From contig JAWKRT010000001.1 in the NCBI GenBank assembly GCA_041389495.1, positions 1,488,001 to 1,552,000 of the forward strand: a stretch of 64,000 bases of DNA. The letters are read 5' to 3'. This stretch comes from Myxococcota bacterium. Its GTDB lineage: Bacteria; Myxococcota_A; UBA9160; UBA4427. The translations under genes and the position numbers were made by a program. The notes under the pieces were generated by a model, which was given only the letters and a program-made list of their open reading frames with translations, was not told the origin of the DNA and did no database searches. Shown piece after piece: positions 25,592 to 33,692 of the stretch (positions are counted from its first letter, which is position 1; each line of letters opens with the position of its first letter).

Positions 25592-26337
25592 AGCGCGCCC
25601 ACCTGGTCCTCGAGCCAGGTCGCGATCGCCTCGAGCACCGCGTGCCGCACCGCCCGCGGGTCGATGCCCGACTTCTTCGTGACCTTGAACGCGGCGTCGG
25701 CGCTCTCGACGACCTGCAGGCGCGTCGGCGCACCGACGCGCACGAGCGCATCGCGGAGCCGGTCGACGTCGCAGCTCGGGTCGCGCATGCCCTGCACGAA
25801 GAGCATCGGCGAGATGATCCGGTAGAGATCCTCCGCGTCCGCGAGCTCGGGCTTGCCGCGCGGGTGCAGCGGGTAGTTGAGCAGCACCAGGCCGTCGACG
25901 CGGATCGGGTCGGTCGCGAGGCGCGCGGCGACGCGCGCGCCGAGTCCGACGCCCCCGATGAACAGATGGGCGGGCGCGGCCGACGGGTCGCGTCCGAGCG
26001 TCGCGATTGCCGCGCGGAACGCGTGGTCGAGACGTTCGGGCGAGTCGGACGACGCGCGCTTGCGCGCCTCGGCGAAGGGAAAGTTGAAGCGGAGCGTGAG
26101 GCACCGGCGCAGCGTGAGCTCGCGGTGGACGTGCTCGAGCAGCGGGTCGTGGAGGTCGCTCGTGGAGCCGTGAGCGAGGACGACCGCGACGCGCGAGCCG
26201 GTCGGCCACCACTCCGGAATGCCGAGCACGGCGGAGACTTCGTGGAGGCCGTGGGCCGGCTCGCGGAGAGGGACCTGGATCGCCTCGAATCGCGCGGACG
26301 GCTCGATCGCTTCTCCCTCAGGGGAGTCCGTCGTCAT
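25588..26337 (-). CDS. Alpha/beta-hydrolase-fold protein (Tex30/KANSL3-like), apparently inactive
   Basis: This 249-residue protein has the fold and landmarks of the Tex30/KANSL3-like hydrolases: VVLAHGSTSDLHDPL near residue 48, LRFNFPFAEARKR, LLNYPLHPRGKPE and MLFVQGMRDPSCD. The nucleophile elbow, normally GGkSMGG, reads GGVGLGAR, so the Ser is replaced by Gly. The late catalytic His (normally aDHSFk) reads SADAAFK, an Ala. With both residues lost, classical hydrolysis is unlikely; it may bind rather than cut. It is upstream of, and overlaps, the Rieske gene, and is divergent from the SDR operon. The ATG at 26337 gives the usual length. Confidence 0.8.
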   Translation of the reverse strand: MTTDSPEGEAIEPSARFEAIQVPLREPAHGLHEVSAVLGIPEWWPTGSRVAVVLAHGSTSDLHDPLLEHVHRELTLRRCLTLRFNFPFAEARKRASSDSPERLDHAFRAAIATLGRDPSAAPAHLFIGGVGLGARVAARLATDPIRVDGLVLLNYPLHPRGKPELADAEDLYRIISPMLFVQGMRDPSCDVDRLRDALVRVGAPTRLQVVESADAAFKVTKKSGIDPRAVRHAVLEAIATWLEDQVGAL

Positions 26338-26407
26338 ATGCCGGGCACGGTAGAGTAGGGCGCCTTGGCGCGCTCGCTGGCCGGCTCCCACACGCCCCGG
26401 GGATCGC

Positions 26408-27334
26408 TTGGAAAACGTCCTGATCACGGGTATTTCCGGCGCACTGGCGCGCATCCTCGCGCGCTCGCTCGCGGGCGCGCACCGCGTCTGCGGCGTCGAC
26501 GTCGTGCCGTGGCGCTCCGCGCCCCAAGGGGTCCGCATCCATCTCGCCGACGTGCGCAAGCGAAGCTTCGAGGACGCGATCCGGCGCGAGCGTCCGGATG
26601 CGATCGTCCACCTCGGCTTCATCCGCCACTTCCAGTCCGACGAGCGCCATCGCCACGACGTGAACGTGCGCGGCACCAAGCGCCTGCTCGACCACTGCCT
26701 GCGCTACGGCGTGAAGCGGCTCGTCGTGGTGTCGAGCAGCTACGTGTACGGCGCGTTCGCGGAGAACCCGTTCCACATGACCGAGGACGCGCCGCTCTCC
26801 GCGAGCCGCACCTACCCCGAGATCCGCGACCTGGTCGAGGTCGACACGCTCGCGAGCGGCTTCCTGTGGAAGGAGCCGTCCGTCACGACGTGCGTGCTGC
26901 GGCCGGTGAACGTGATCGGCCCGACCGCGCACTCGATGGCGGCGCGCTACCTCGGGCTGCCGCGCGTCCCGACCGTCATGGGCTTCGATCCGATGATGCA
27001 GTTCATCCACGAGGAGGACGTCGCGGGCGCCATCGCGCGCGCGCTCGGGTGCGGACTGCGGGGCGTCTTCAACGTCGTCGGTCCGGGCGAGGTGCCGGTG
27101 CGCACGGCGATCCACGAGACGGGCGGCGTCGCCTGGCCGGTTCCCGAGGTGCTCCTGCGCTCGACGTTCGGCACGCTGTTCCGCCTCGGCTTCGGAGACT
27201 TTCCGCAGGGAATGCTCGACTACCTCAAGTATCCGGTGACGCTCGACGGCCGGCCCTTCGCCGCGGCGACCGGCTTCGAGCCCGCGCACGGGCTCGCCGA
27301 CTGCTTCGAGAGCGTGCGGCGGTCGCGGCGGTGA
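26408..27334 (+). CDS. NAD-dependent epimerase/dehydratase (extended SDR)
   Basis: A 308-residue extended short-chain dehydrogenase/reductase. The Rossmann motif LITGISGALARIL (residues 5-17) binds NAD(P). Later landmarks are VHLGFIRHF, the Ser block VVVSSSYVYG near residue 116 and VLRPVNVIGP near 163. Where the catalytic YxxxK is expected the sequence reads YPEIR, so Lys is replaced by Arg; activity may be altered. The start is TTG at 26408. The substrate is unknown, likely a nucleotide sugar or a lipid-linked compound. The stop overlaps the next gene by 4 bp (GTGA), and that gene in turn overlaps a third, giving a three-gene coupled operon. Confidence 0.82.
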   Translation: MENVLITGISGALARILARSLAGAHRVCGVDVVPWRSAPQGVRIHLADVRKRSFEDAIRRERPDAIVHLGFIRHFQSDERHRHDVNVRGTKRLLDHCLRYGVKRLVVVSSSYVYGAFAENPFHMTEDAPLSASRTYPEIRDLVEVDTLASGFLWKEPSVTTCVLRPVNVIGPTAHSMAARYLGLPRVPTVMGFDPMMQFIHEEDVAGAIARALGCGLRGVFNVVGPGEVPVRTAIHETGGVAWPVPEVLLRSTFGTLFRLGFGDFPQGMLDYLKYPVTLDGRPFAAATGFEPAHGLADCFESVRRSRR

Positions 27335-28806
27335 GGCGCGAGCGCGGCTGGGGTGGGCTCGGACGCGGGCGCGCGCGCGGGCTCGCCGCGGCGCTCGCGA
27401 GTGCGCTCGCGGCGGGAGCCTGTGCGACGGACGGCGGCGCGCGCGCGCCGCGCGACGCGACGGCGCCGCGCGAGGTGACCGAGGCGGTCGAGCGCGTCGT
27501 GCTCGTCTCCATCTCCGGGCTCGATGCGGCGTCGCTGCGCGACGACGCGCTGCCGACGCTCGCGCGCCTCGCCCGCGAGGGCGCGCGCGCGGAGGACGTG
27601 CGCGGCGTCGGCGCCCCGCTCGTCTACCCGGCGCACGCGACGCTCGTGACGGGCCGCGCGCCCGATGCGCACCGCGTCGTCGCCGACACGCTGCTCGGCC
27701 GCCGCGGCGTGCGCGCGAACGCGCCTTTCTGGCACGCGACGCGCATCGAGGGCGCGACGCTGCTGACGGCCGCGCGCGCCGCCGGCCGCCGCGTCGCCGC
27801 GATCGGCTGGCCGTCGACCGTCGGCGCGCCGCTCGACGCGATCGTCCCCGACCTCGCGCCCGTCCGGGAGGGCGAGACGTGGCTCGGCGTGCTCGAGCGC
27901 GCGGCGACGCCCGCGCTCTTCGCGGCGATGCGCGACGCGCTCGGCCGCGCGCCCGCGCCGTGGCCGGTCGCGAGCGAGCGCGACCGCGCGCGCACCGCGG
28001 CCGCCTGCGCCGCGCTGCGGGCGGCGGCCCCGCCCGAGCTGCTGCTGCTGCGCCTCGAGGAGCCCGCCGTCGCCATGCAGCTCGACGGCGTCGACGGCGA
28101 GTCGTCGCGCGCCGCGCTCGCGCGCGCCGACGCGCGTGTCGCCGATCTCGTGCGCTGTCTGCGCGACGCGGGCCTGCGCGAAGGCGCCGCGATCGCGATC
28201 GCCGGCGATCGCGTCCTCGCGCCCGTGCACACGCGCATCGACCCGAACGTGCTGCTCGCCGAGGGCGGATGGCTTCCGAGCCTGCCGCTCGCGTCGACCG
28301 AGGGAGCGTGGCAGGCGATCGTGCGCGCGACCGACTCGCTCGCGACCGTGCACGCCGAGACGGAGCAGGGCGCCGTCGCCGTGCGGCAGATCCTCGAGGG
28401 CGCCGCCGCGCGCACGGGCGCCTTCCGCGTGCTTCCCGCCGTCGAGCTCGCGGCGCGCCGCGGCGACCCGCGCGCGTGGTTCGGGCTCGAGGCGACGCCC
28501 GGCTACGTGTTCGGCGACGCCGCGACGGGCCCGCTGCTGCGGCCGTCCGAGCGACGCGCCGCGGGGGCGGCCGCGCAGACGCACGTCGCCTTCGCGGTCG
28601 CGGGAGCCGGCGTGCGCGAGCGCATCGTCGTTCCGCAGATGAGCGCGCTCGACGTCGCGCCCACGCTCGCCCACCTTCTCGGCGTCGACCTGCCCGGCGC
28701 GGAAGGCCGCCCGATCGTGGGCGTGTTCGCGCGCACGCGTCCGCGGGCGGGCTCGGACGAACGGAGCACACCGAGCGACCCCCCGCGCGCGAGGAGCGGC
28801 TCGTGA
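27331..28806 (+). CDS. Type I phosphodiesterase/alkaline-phosphatase-superfamily lipoprotein, degenerate
   Basis: A 491-residue exported protein, probably a lipoprotein (signal ending LAAGAC). The fold landmarks of the type I phosphodiesterase family are present: VVLVSISGLDAASL, LPTLARLAREGA, YPAHATLVTGRAPDAH, PNVLLAEGGWLP and ALDVAPTLAHLLGV. Residues that hold metal and attack the substrate are altered. The family's iDG reads ISG, the Thr/Ser nucleophile position before PxH is Val (LVYPAH), and the SDHG box reads GDRV. It therefore looks like a pseudoenzyme that keeps the fold. The GTG start overlaps the SDR stop and its own stop overlaps the DUF1232 gene (both GTGA). Confidence 0.78.
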   Translation: MRRERGWGGLGRGRARGLAAALASALAAGACATDGGARAPRDATAPREVTEAVERVVLVSISGLDAASLRDDALPTLARLAREGARAEDVRGVGAPLVYPAHATLVTGRAPDAHRVVADTLLGRRGVRANAPFWHATRIEGATLLTAARAAGRRVAAIGWPSTVGAPLDAIVPDLAPVREGETWLGVLERAATPALFAAMRDALGRAPAPWPVASERDRARTAAACAALRAAAPPELLLLRLEEPAVAMQLDGVDGESSRAALARADARVADLVRCLRDAGLREGAAIAIAGDRVLAPVHTRIDPNVLLAEGGWLPSLPLASTEGAWQAIVRATDSLATVHAETEQGAVAVRQILEGAAARTGAFRVLPAVELAARRGDPRAWFGLEATPGYVFGDAATGPLLRPSERRAAGAAAQTHVAFAVAGAGVRERIVVPQMSALDVAPTLAHLLGVDLPGAEGRPIVGVFARTRPRAGSDERSTPSDPPRARSGS

Positions 28807-29288
28807 GTCGAAGCCCCGACGACCCCCGCATCACGATCGAGCTCAATCCCGCCGAGCGGCGGTTCTACGATCGCGTGCGTTCGTACGTGGCCGAGCCCGA
28901 GCCCGGGCGCACCTCGACGTTCTGGGACCTCGTGCTGCTCCTGCCCGACCTCGCCGTCCTGCTCTTCCGCCTCGCGCGCGACGCGCGCGTGCCCTTCTTC
29001 TCGAAGGCGATCGCCGGCCTCGCGGTCGGCTACGTGCTCTCGCCGTTCGAGCTGATGCCCGAGCTCGTGCTCGGGCCCATCGGCCTCGTCGACGACCTCG
29101 TCGTCGTGGGCATGGCGCTGTCGCGCATGCTGAACCACGTGCACCCCGACGTCGTGCGCGCGCACTGGGCGGGGAAGGGCGACGCGCTCGACGCCATCCA
29201 GCGCGTGTCGGCGTGGACCGAGGACCAGGTGGTGTCGCGACTGCGCGGCGCGGTGCGCGCGCTCGTCGGGCCGCGCGCGGGCGCCTGA
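28803..29288 (+). CDS. DUF1232 (YkvA-like) membrane protein
   Basis: A 161-residue protein whose centre matches DUF1232: VPFFSKAIAGLAVGYVLSPFELMPE followed by GLVDDLVVVGMALSRML. This pairs two membrane-inserted helices with the conserved SP-(F/I)D/E-L-(I/M)PE and DD motifs. An additional hydrophobic stretch, WDLVLLLPDLAVLLFRLA, precedes it. The function of the family is unknown. The GTG start overlaps the stop of the phosphodiesterase-like gene by 4 bp, so translation is coupled to it. It is the last gene of the three-gene operon beginning at 26408. Confidence 0.85.
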   Translation: MSRSPDDPRITIELNPAERRFYDRVRSYVAEPEPGRTSTFWDLVLLLPDLAVLLFRLARDARVPFFSKAIAGLAVGYVLSPFELMPELVLGPIGLVDDLVVVGMALSRMLNHVHPDVVRAHWAGKGDALDAIQRVSAWTEDQVVSRLRGAVRALVGPRAGA

Positions 29289-29314
29289 GGCGCCACTGCG
29301 CGCGTCGCGCGGGG

Positions 29315-29767
29315 TCACGCGTCGCGCGCGTCGGGCGCCGCGCGCGTGCGCAGCTCGTCGCGCCACTCGCGCGGGATGCGCCGCGGGCGGCCCGCCTCGT
29401 CGACGCAGGCGTGCTCGGTCGCGCCCGTCACGAGCACCCGGCCCGCGAGCTCGGCGCAGTACGCCATGCGGAGCGACGCGCCGGCCACGTGGTCGAGCCA
29501 GGTCGCGATCTCGACGCGGTCGTCGAAGCGCGCGGGCGCGCGGTAGTCGACCTCGAGGCGGATCGTCGCGAGGTGGAGGCCGGCGTCGACGTAGCGCGTG
29601 TACGGAACGTGGTAGCGATCCATCCACTCGATGCGCGCGAGCTCGAACCAGCGCACGTAGTTCGCGTGGTGGACGATGCGCATGCCGTCCGTCTCGAAGA
29701 ACGCGACGCGGTGCGCGACGCGCGCGACGGCGGCGCCGTCGGGAGGCCCGGCCAGCTCGGCGCCCAT
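29315..29767 (-). CDS. Acyl-CoA thioesterase, 4HBT/YbgC family
   Basis: A 150-residue single hot-dog domain. The signature FFETDGMRIVHHANYVRWFE (residues 23-42) is the YbgC/4-hydroxybenzoyl-CoA thioesterase active-site region, with the catalytic Asp position in TDG and the following HHANY. VDYRAPARFDDRVEI gives the central sheet. It hydrolyses an acyl-CoA or acyl-ACP thioester in the cytosol; the chain type is unknown. It starts 4 bp after the glyoxalase II gene ends, so these two are one operon, and both act on thioesters. Confidence 0.87.
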   Translation of the reverse strand: MGAELAGPPDGAAVARVAHRVAFFETDGMRIVHHANYVRWFELARIEWMDRYHVPYTRYVDAGLHLATIRLEVDYRAPARFDDRVEIATWLDHVAGASLRMAYCAELAGRVLVTGATEHACVDEAGRPRRIPREWRDELRTRAAPDARDA

Positions 29768-29771
29768 GCGG

Positions 29772-30530
29772 CTAGAAGTCGTCCTTCCACTTGCGCAGGC
29801 GCCCGAGGTCCTCGGCGTCGCGCGCGCGCAGGAAGGGATTCGTGCGCTTCTCCTCGCCGATCGTCGAGGGGATCGTCATCTCGTCGGGCGTCGCGTCGTG
29901 CCAGTCGGCGGCCTTGTGCGCGCGGATGGCGCGCACGGCCTCGAGCCGGCGGCGGATGTCCTCGTTGTCCGGCTCGGCCGCCGCCGCGAAGCGCAGGTTC
30001 GACTCGGTGTACTCGTGGCCGCAGTAGACGCGCATGTCGTCGGGCAGCCTCGCGAGCTTGCCGACGAGCGCGTCGTACATCATCTGCGCGTCGCCCTCGA
30101 ACGTCCGCCCGCAGCCCGCGGCGAACAGCATGTCGCCCGTGAACGCGGCCTTCGCGTCGTCGAAGACGTAGGCGACGTGGCCGGTCGTGTGGCACGGGAT
30201 GTGGAGGACGCGCGCGGTCTCGCGGCCGACGCGCACCTCGTCGCCCTCGTCGACGCCGCGCGTGAAGCCGGCGAGGCGATGGGCATCGGAGACGTGGCCG
30301 ACGACCGGCGCGCCGTAGCGCTCGGCGAGCTCGGGGTTCGCCATCGCGTGGTCGGGGTGGTGGTGCGTGGAGAGGACGAGCGCGACGCGCGCGCCGGTCG
30401 CGTCGACGCGCGCGATCACGGGCGCCGCCTCCGGCGCGTCGATCACGGCGGCCTCGCGCGTGGCGTCGCACACCACGAGATAGGTGTAGTTGTCGCCGAG
30501 CGTCGGGATGCGTTCGATCTGCAGGCTCAT
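29772..30530 (-). CDS. gloB: Hydroxyacylglutathione hydrolase (glyoxalase II)
   Basis: A 252-residue MBL-fold enzyme that cleaves S-lactoylglutathione in methylglyoxal detoxification. MSLQIERIPTLGDNYTYLV is the typical start; I use the ATG at 30530 rather than 30548 for that reason. The binuclear metal motif is LSTHHHPDHA, with further ligands in HIPCHTTGH, FTGDMLF and YCGHEYT. The C-terminal glutathione-binding tail ends in IGEEKRTNPFLRA, the family signature. The full length and all ligands are present, so it should be active. Confidence 0.92.
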   Translation of the reverse strand: MSLQIERIPTLGDNYTYLVVCDATREAAVIDAPEAAPVIARVDATGARVALVLSTHHHPDHAMANPELAERYGAPVVGHVSDAHRLAGFTRGVDEGDEVRVGRETARVLHIPCHTTGHVAYVFDDAKAAFTGDMLFAAGCGRTFEGDAQMMYDALVGKLARLPDDMRVYCGHEYTESNLRFAAAAEPDNEDIRRRLEAVRAIRAHKAADWHDATPDEMTIPSTIGEEKRTNPFLRARDAEDLGRLRKWKDDF

Positions 30531-30561
30531 GGCGGCGCAGCCTAGCACGCGCGTCGGCGCG

Positions 30562-31464
30562 CTAGAGCAGGTCGAGCTGACCCGTGCGTCCCACGCGCAG
30601 TGCGGACGGACGCGCCGGACGCTGCGCGTCGCCCGCGCGCCGCGCGCTCGCGTTCGTCGGCGCGCTCGCGTTCGCGGCGTCCTGCGCGCGCGCGTCGCCG
30701 TCCTCGCGGAAGGCCGGGCACAGCGAGCGGTACTCGCACCAGTCGCACAGACGCGACGGCTTCGGCTCGTACGCGCTCTCGCGCTGGATCTCGTCGATCC
30801 GCTCCATCGTCGTCGCGCGCAGCCGCTCGAGCTGCTCGGGCGTGCGCTGCGAGACGCGCGTCACGCCCTTCGCGACGTAGTGCCAGACGAGCCGCATCGG
30901 CTGCTTCGGCCCGTAGACCTTCTGGAGGCCGAGCTGGTAGAGCGCGAGCTGGCGATCCTCGTCGAGCTTGCTCTGCGACGGCACCCACTGGCCCGTCTTG
31001 TAGTCGACGATCTCGATGGCGCCGTCGGGCGCGCGGCTGATGCGGTCGACGATGCCCTGCACCTTGTAGCGGCCGGCCTCGTCGAGCTCGAAGAGCACGC
31101 GCTCCTCGAGCCCGAGCGTCTCGTCGGCGTCGAACGGGTAGTGGCGCCGATAGTAGTTGTGCAGACAGCGCGACCCGAGCTCGCGATAGAAGGCCTTGTC
31201 GGTGCCCTCCTTCACGATGCGGATGCGCGCGTCGTCCCAGTGCTCGTCGAAGATCTGGTAGTAGCGGTCGACCACCTTCTGGAGCGGCGGCACCTGGCCG
31301 CGGTCGACGAACTCGTAGAGCCGCTCGAGCACTTCGTGGACGCGCTTGCCCACGAAGGCCTCGATGCCCTCGGACTCCTCGGGGACGCGCAGCACGTAGC
31401 GGAAGTGGAACTGCCGGGGACACGTCTCGAACGTCGACAGGCGCGAGTGGCTGTAGACCGGCAC
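30562..31464 (-). CDS. PD-(D/E)XK nuclease, RecB/Cas4-like, with predicted Fe-S cluster
   Basis: A 300-residue nuclease domain protein. YSHSRLSTFETCPRQFHFRYV (residues 4-24) is the classic start of RecB-type C-terminal nuclease domains. GIVDRISRAPDGAIEIVDYKTG carries the D...D-x-K active site. A lone early Cys (ETCP) plus CDWCEYRSLCP near residue 245 form the four-Cys set that in AddB/Cas4-like nucleases ligates a 4Fe-4S cluster. The last ~50 residues are low-complexity. It probably processes DNA ends in repair, acting with helicases encoded elsewhere. No CRISPR genes are nearby, so a Cas4 role is unlikely. Confidence 0.87.
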   Translation of the reverse strand: MPVYSHSRLSTFETCPRQFHFRYVLRVPEESEGIEAFVGKRVHEVLERLYEFVDRGQVPPLQKVVDRYYQIFDEHWDDARIRIVKEGTDKAFYRELGSRCLHNYYRRHYPFDADETLGLEERVLFELDEAGRYKVQGIVDRISRAPDGAIEIVDYKTGQWVPSQSKLDEDRQLALYQLGLQKVYGPKQPMRLVWHYVAKGVTRVSQRTPEQLERLRATTMERIDEIQRESAYEPKPSRLCDWCEYRSLCPAFREDGDARAQDAANASAPTNASARRAGDAQRPARPSALRVGRTGQLDLL

Positions 31465-31492
31465 GGGCCCAGGATAACGGATGGGTCGCGCC

Positions 31493-31978
31493 TCACGACC
31501 CTCGCGCGAGCCGCTCGATGCGCGCCGCGGCCGCGCGCACGGCCTCGCGCTCGTTCTCGAACGTGAGGGCCTCGATCGCGTCGGCGAGCGCGTGCCAGCC
31601 CACGTCGTCCATCTCGTCGTCGCGGTGCGCGGAGGCGTCGCCCGCGTCCTCCATGAGGAAGTAGACGACGTGCTTCCCGATCAGCTCGCCCGTCGCGAGG
31701 TTCTCGTACGCGTAGCGGGACTCGCCGAGGGGCTCGACGATGCGCGCGCGGCGGCCCGTCTCCTCGCGCACCTCGCGCAGGGCGGCGTCCTCGAGCGCCT
31801 CGCCGGGGTCGATGTGCCCCTTCGGAAGGCGCACCGTGCGAGCCCGCGTGTTCCAGTCGACCTGGTGGCCGAGCAGGATCTCGACGCCGCGCGGCGAGCG
31901 CCGGAACACGACGCCGCCCGCGCTGCGCTCGACGCGCGTCGCCTCGCTCGGATCGCGCTCGCCCCGGCCGCCTCGCAT
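31493..31978 (-). CDS. Nudix hydrolase
   Basis: A 161-residue Nudix-fold hydrolase. The Nudix box GHIDPGEALEDAALREVREETG matches Gx5Ex7REUxEExGU in full, so metal binding and diphosphate hydrolysis should be intact. SAGGVVFRR at the start and the VRLPKGH entry are like those of diadenosine polyphosphate hydrolases, but the substrate is not certain. The ATG at 31978 is fixed by an excellent GGAGGTGA ribosome site; the open frame upstream is non-coding. It is divergent from cysE. The 200 bp between contains a short CCCGACT tandem repeat. Confidence 0.88.
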   Translation of the reverse strand: MRGGRGERDPSEATRVERSAGGVVFRRSPRGVEILLGHQVDWNTRARTVRLPKGHIDPGEALEDAALREVREETGRRARIVEPLGESRYAYENLATGELIGKHVVYFLMEDAGDASAHRDDEMDDVGWHALADAIEALTFENEREAVRAAAARIERLARGS

Positions 31979-32178
31979 CGCGTCACCTCCGTCCCGCGGC
32001 CGCATCGTAGGCGCGCGCGCCGGCGGGTGGGATGCGCGAGGGCCGCTACCTTCCGCCGGCGCCTGCGCCCGCCGAATCCACCACCCGGGCCCGCGGCCCG
32101 GCGCGCCCGACGAACGACGCCCGAGCGCCCCCGACTCCCGACTCCCGACGCCCGATTTCCGAGACTGGAGGCACACGC

Positions 32179-33093
32179 ATGTCGACGCGAGGCAACGAGC
32201 TGCGCGAGGCGCCCGTCCGCGCCGCGGGCGACGACGGCGGCGGGCCCTACGCCGCGACCGTCGAGGCGCTCGCGTCCTGCGACGAGGACGCGCTCTCGAA
32301 GGCGGCCTGCGGCGGGCTGCTCGACCCGAACGAGGTGATCGAGTGGGCGGAGCGCGCCAAGCGCCTCGTGCTCTTCCAGCGCGAGCGCGGCGAGCTGCGC
32401 GTCGAGGTGCCCGCGCTCGCCGACCGCCTCGCCGCCGTGCTGCGGCAGGTGACGCTGCCGGCCGGCGTCGACGCCGCCTCCGTCGTGCGCCGCACGATCG
32501 AGCGGCTCCCCGTCGTGCGCGCGGCGCTCGCCGAGGACGTCGACGCCGCCTACGTCGGCGACCCCGCCGCGAGGAGCTTCGAGGAGATCGTCGTCGCCTA
32601 TCCGTCGATCCGCGCGCTCGCGATCTTCCGCCTCGCCCACGAGCTCCACGAGCAGGGCGTCCCGCTCGTGCCGCGCATCATGACCGAGTACGCGCACGAC
32701 CGGACCGGGATCGACATCCACCCCGGTGCGCGCATCGGCCGCCGCTTCTTCATCGACCACGGCACCGGCGTCGTCGTCGGCGAGACGGCCGAGATCGGCG
32801 ATCGCGTGCGCGTCTACCAGGGCGTCACGATCGGCGCGGCCTCGGTGCGCGACGCGGGCGCCCTGCGCGGGCACAAGCGCCACCCGACGATCGAGGACGA
32901 CGTCACGATCTACGCGGGCGCGACGATCCTCGGCGGCGAGACGGTGGTCGGGCGCGGCAGCGTGATCGGCGGCAACGTGTGGATCACGTCGTCGATCGAG
33001 CCGGGCTCGCGCGTGCTGGCGGAGCCCGCGCGGCACCTCGTGCACACCGGTGCGCCGCCCGCGGACGGGGAGCAGCTCGAGTGGGAGATCTGA
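32179..33093 (+). CDS. cysE: Serine O-acetyltransferase
   Basis: A 304-residue enzyme making O-acetylserine for cysteine synthesis. The helical N-terminal part (to about residue 170) is longer than in E. coli CysE and is like the EpsC-type. The left-handed beta-helix follows: DIHPGARIGRRFFIDHGTGVVVGET carries the active-site His residues (the HPGA and DHGTG blocks), and HPTIEDDVTIYAGATILG closes it. A CTGGAGG ribosome site fixes the start. The next gene starts inside its 3' end (13 bp overlap), so translation may be coupled. Confidence 0.92.
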   Translation: MSTRGNELREAPVRAAGDDGGGPYAATVEALASCDEDALSKAACGGLLDPNEVIEWAERAKRLVLFQRERGELRVEVPALADRLAAVLRQVTLPAGVDAASVVRRTIERLPVVRAALAEDVDAAYVGDPAARSFEEIVVAYPSIRALAIFRLAHELHEQGVPLVPRIMTEYAHDRTGIDIHPGARIGRRFFIDHGTGVVVGETAEIGDRVRVYQGVTIGAASVRDAGALRGHKRHPTIEDDVTIYAGATILGGETVVGRGSVIGGNVWITSSIEPGSRVLAEPARHLVHTGAPPADGEQLEWEI

Positions 33094-33692
33094 GCCGACA
33101 CCCGAGTGGCGCGTCCGGTGTCGCTGCGGCGATCGGCGCGCTCGCCGCGGTCGCGGCGCTCGCCGCGGTCGCCGTGCTCGCCGCCGCTCCGGCCGCGTCC
33201 GCCGACGCGTCCGTCGACGCGTCGGACGCGGGCGGCGACGCCGCTGCCGCGGCCGCCTCGGCCGCGCCGGGGCAATCCTGGGGCTACCAGCTCGCGCACG
33301 ACCTGATGAGCCCGTTCTGCCCCGGCCGCACACTCGCGCAGTGCCCGAGCCCGCAGGCCGACTCGCTGCGCGTCTGGATCCTCGCGCAGGAGGCGGCGGG
33401 CGCGACGCGCGAGGAGGTCGAGGCGCAGCTGATCGCGCGCTACGGCGAGGAGATGCGGCCCGCGCCGCCGGCCGAGGGGCTCGGCGGTGTCGCGGCGTAC
33501 GGCATCCCGATCCTCGCGGTCGTCGCGGGCGGGCCGCTCGTGTTCGTCGCGCTGCGCCGGCTCGTCGGCCGCCGCGGCGATGCCGCCGGGCCGTCCGGAA
33601 CGCCCGACCCGCGCGCGCCGCACGCGGCCGATCCCGCGCTCGACCGCGACGTCGCGGCGCAGATCGAGCGCGAGCTCGGGGAGCGCCCGTGA
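33081..33692 (+). CDS. CcmH-like (cytochrome c maturation) membrane-anchored protein
   Basis: A 203-residue exported protein. An Ala-rich signal (residues ~10-42) is followed by a helical domain, then a membrane helix (YGIPILAVVAGGPLVFVAL) and a charged tail. The domain contains LMSPFCPGRTLAQCPSPQADSLR, then REEVEAQLIARYGE. This matches CcmH/CycL thiol reductases except that the two Cys are separated by seven residues (CPGRTLAQC) rather than in LRCxxC. Whether it still reduces apocytochrome c is unclear. The window does encode a cytochrome c (18786-20477). The GTG start overlaps cysE, and the stop overlaps the adenosyltransferase gene by 4 bp. Confidence 0.75.
   Translation: MGDLSRHPSGASGVAAAIGALAAVAALAAVAVLAAAPAASADASVDASDAGGDAAAAAASAAPGQSWGYQLAHDLMSPFCPGRTLAQCPSPQADSLRVWILAQEAAGATREEVEAQLIARYGEEMRPAPPAEGLGGVAAYGIPILAVVAGGPLVFVALRRLVGRRGDAAGPSGTPDPRAPHAADPALDRDVAAQIERELGERP

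Noticed and set aside
30562..31464. Cas4 and a CRISPR system
   Set aside because: The nuclease has the RecB/Cas4-like fold and Cys set, but no direct-repeat array or other cas gene was seen in the window; a repair nuclease is more likely.
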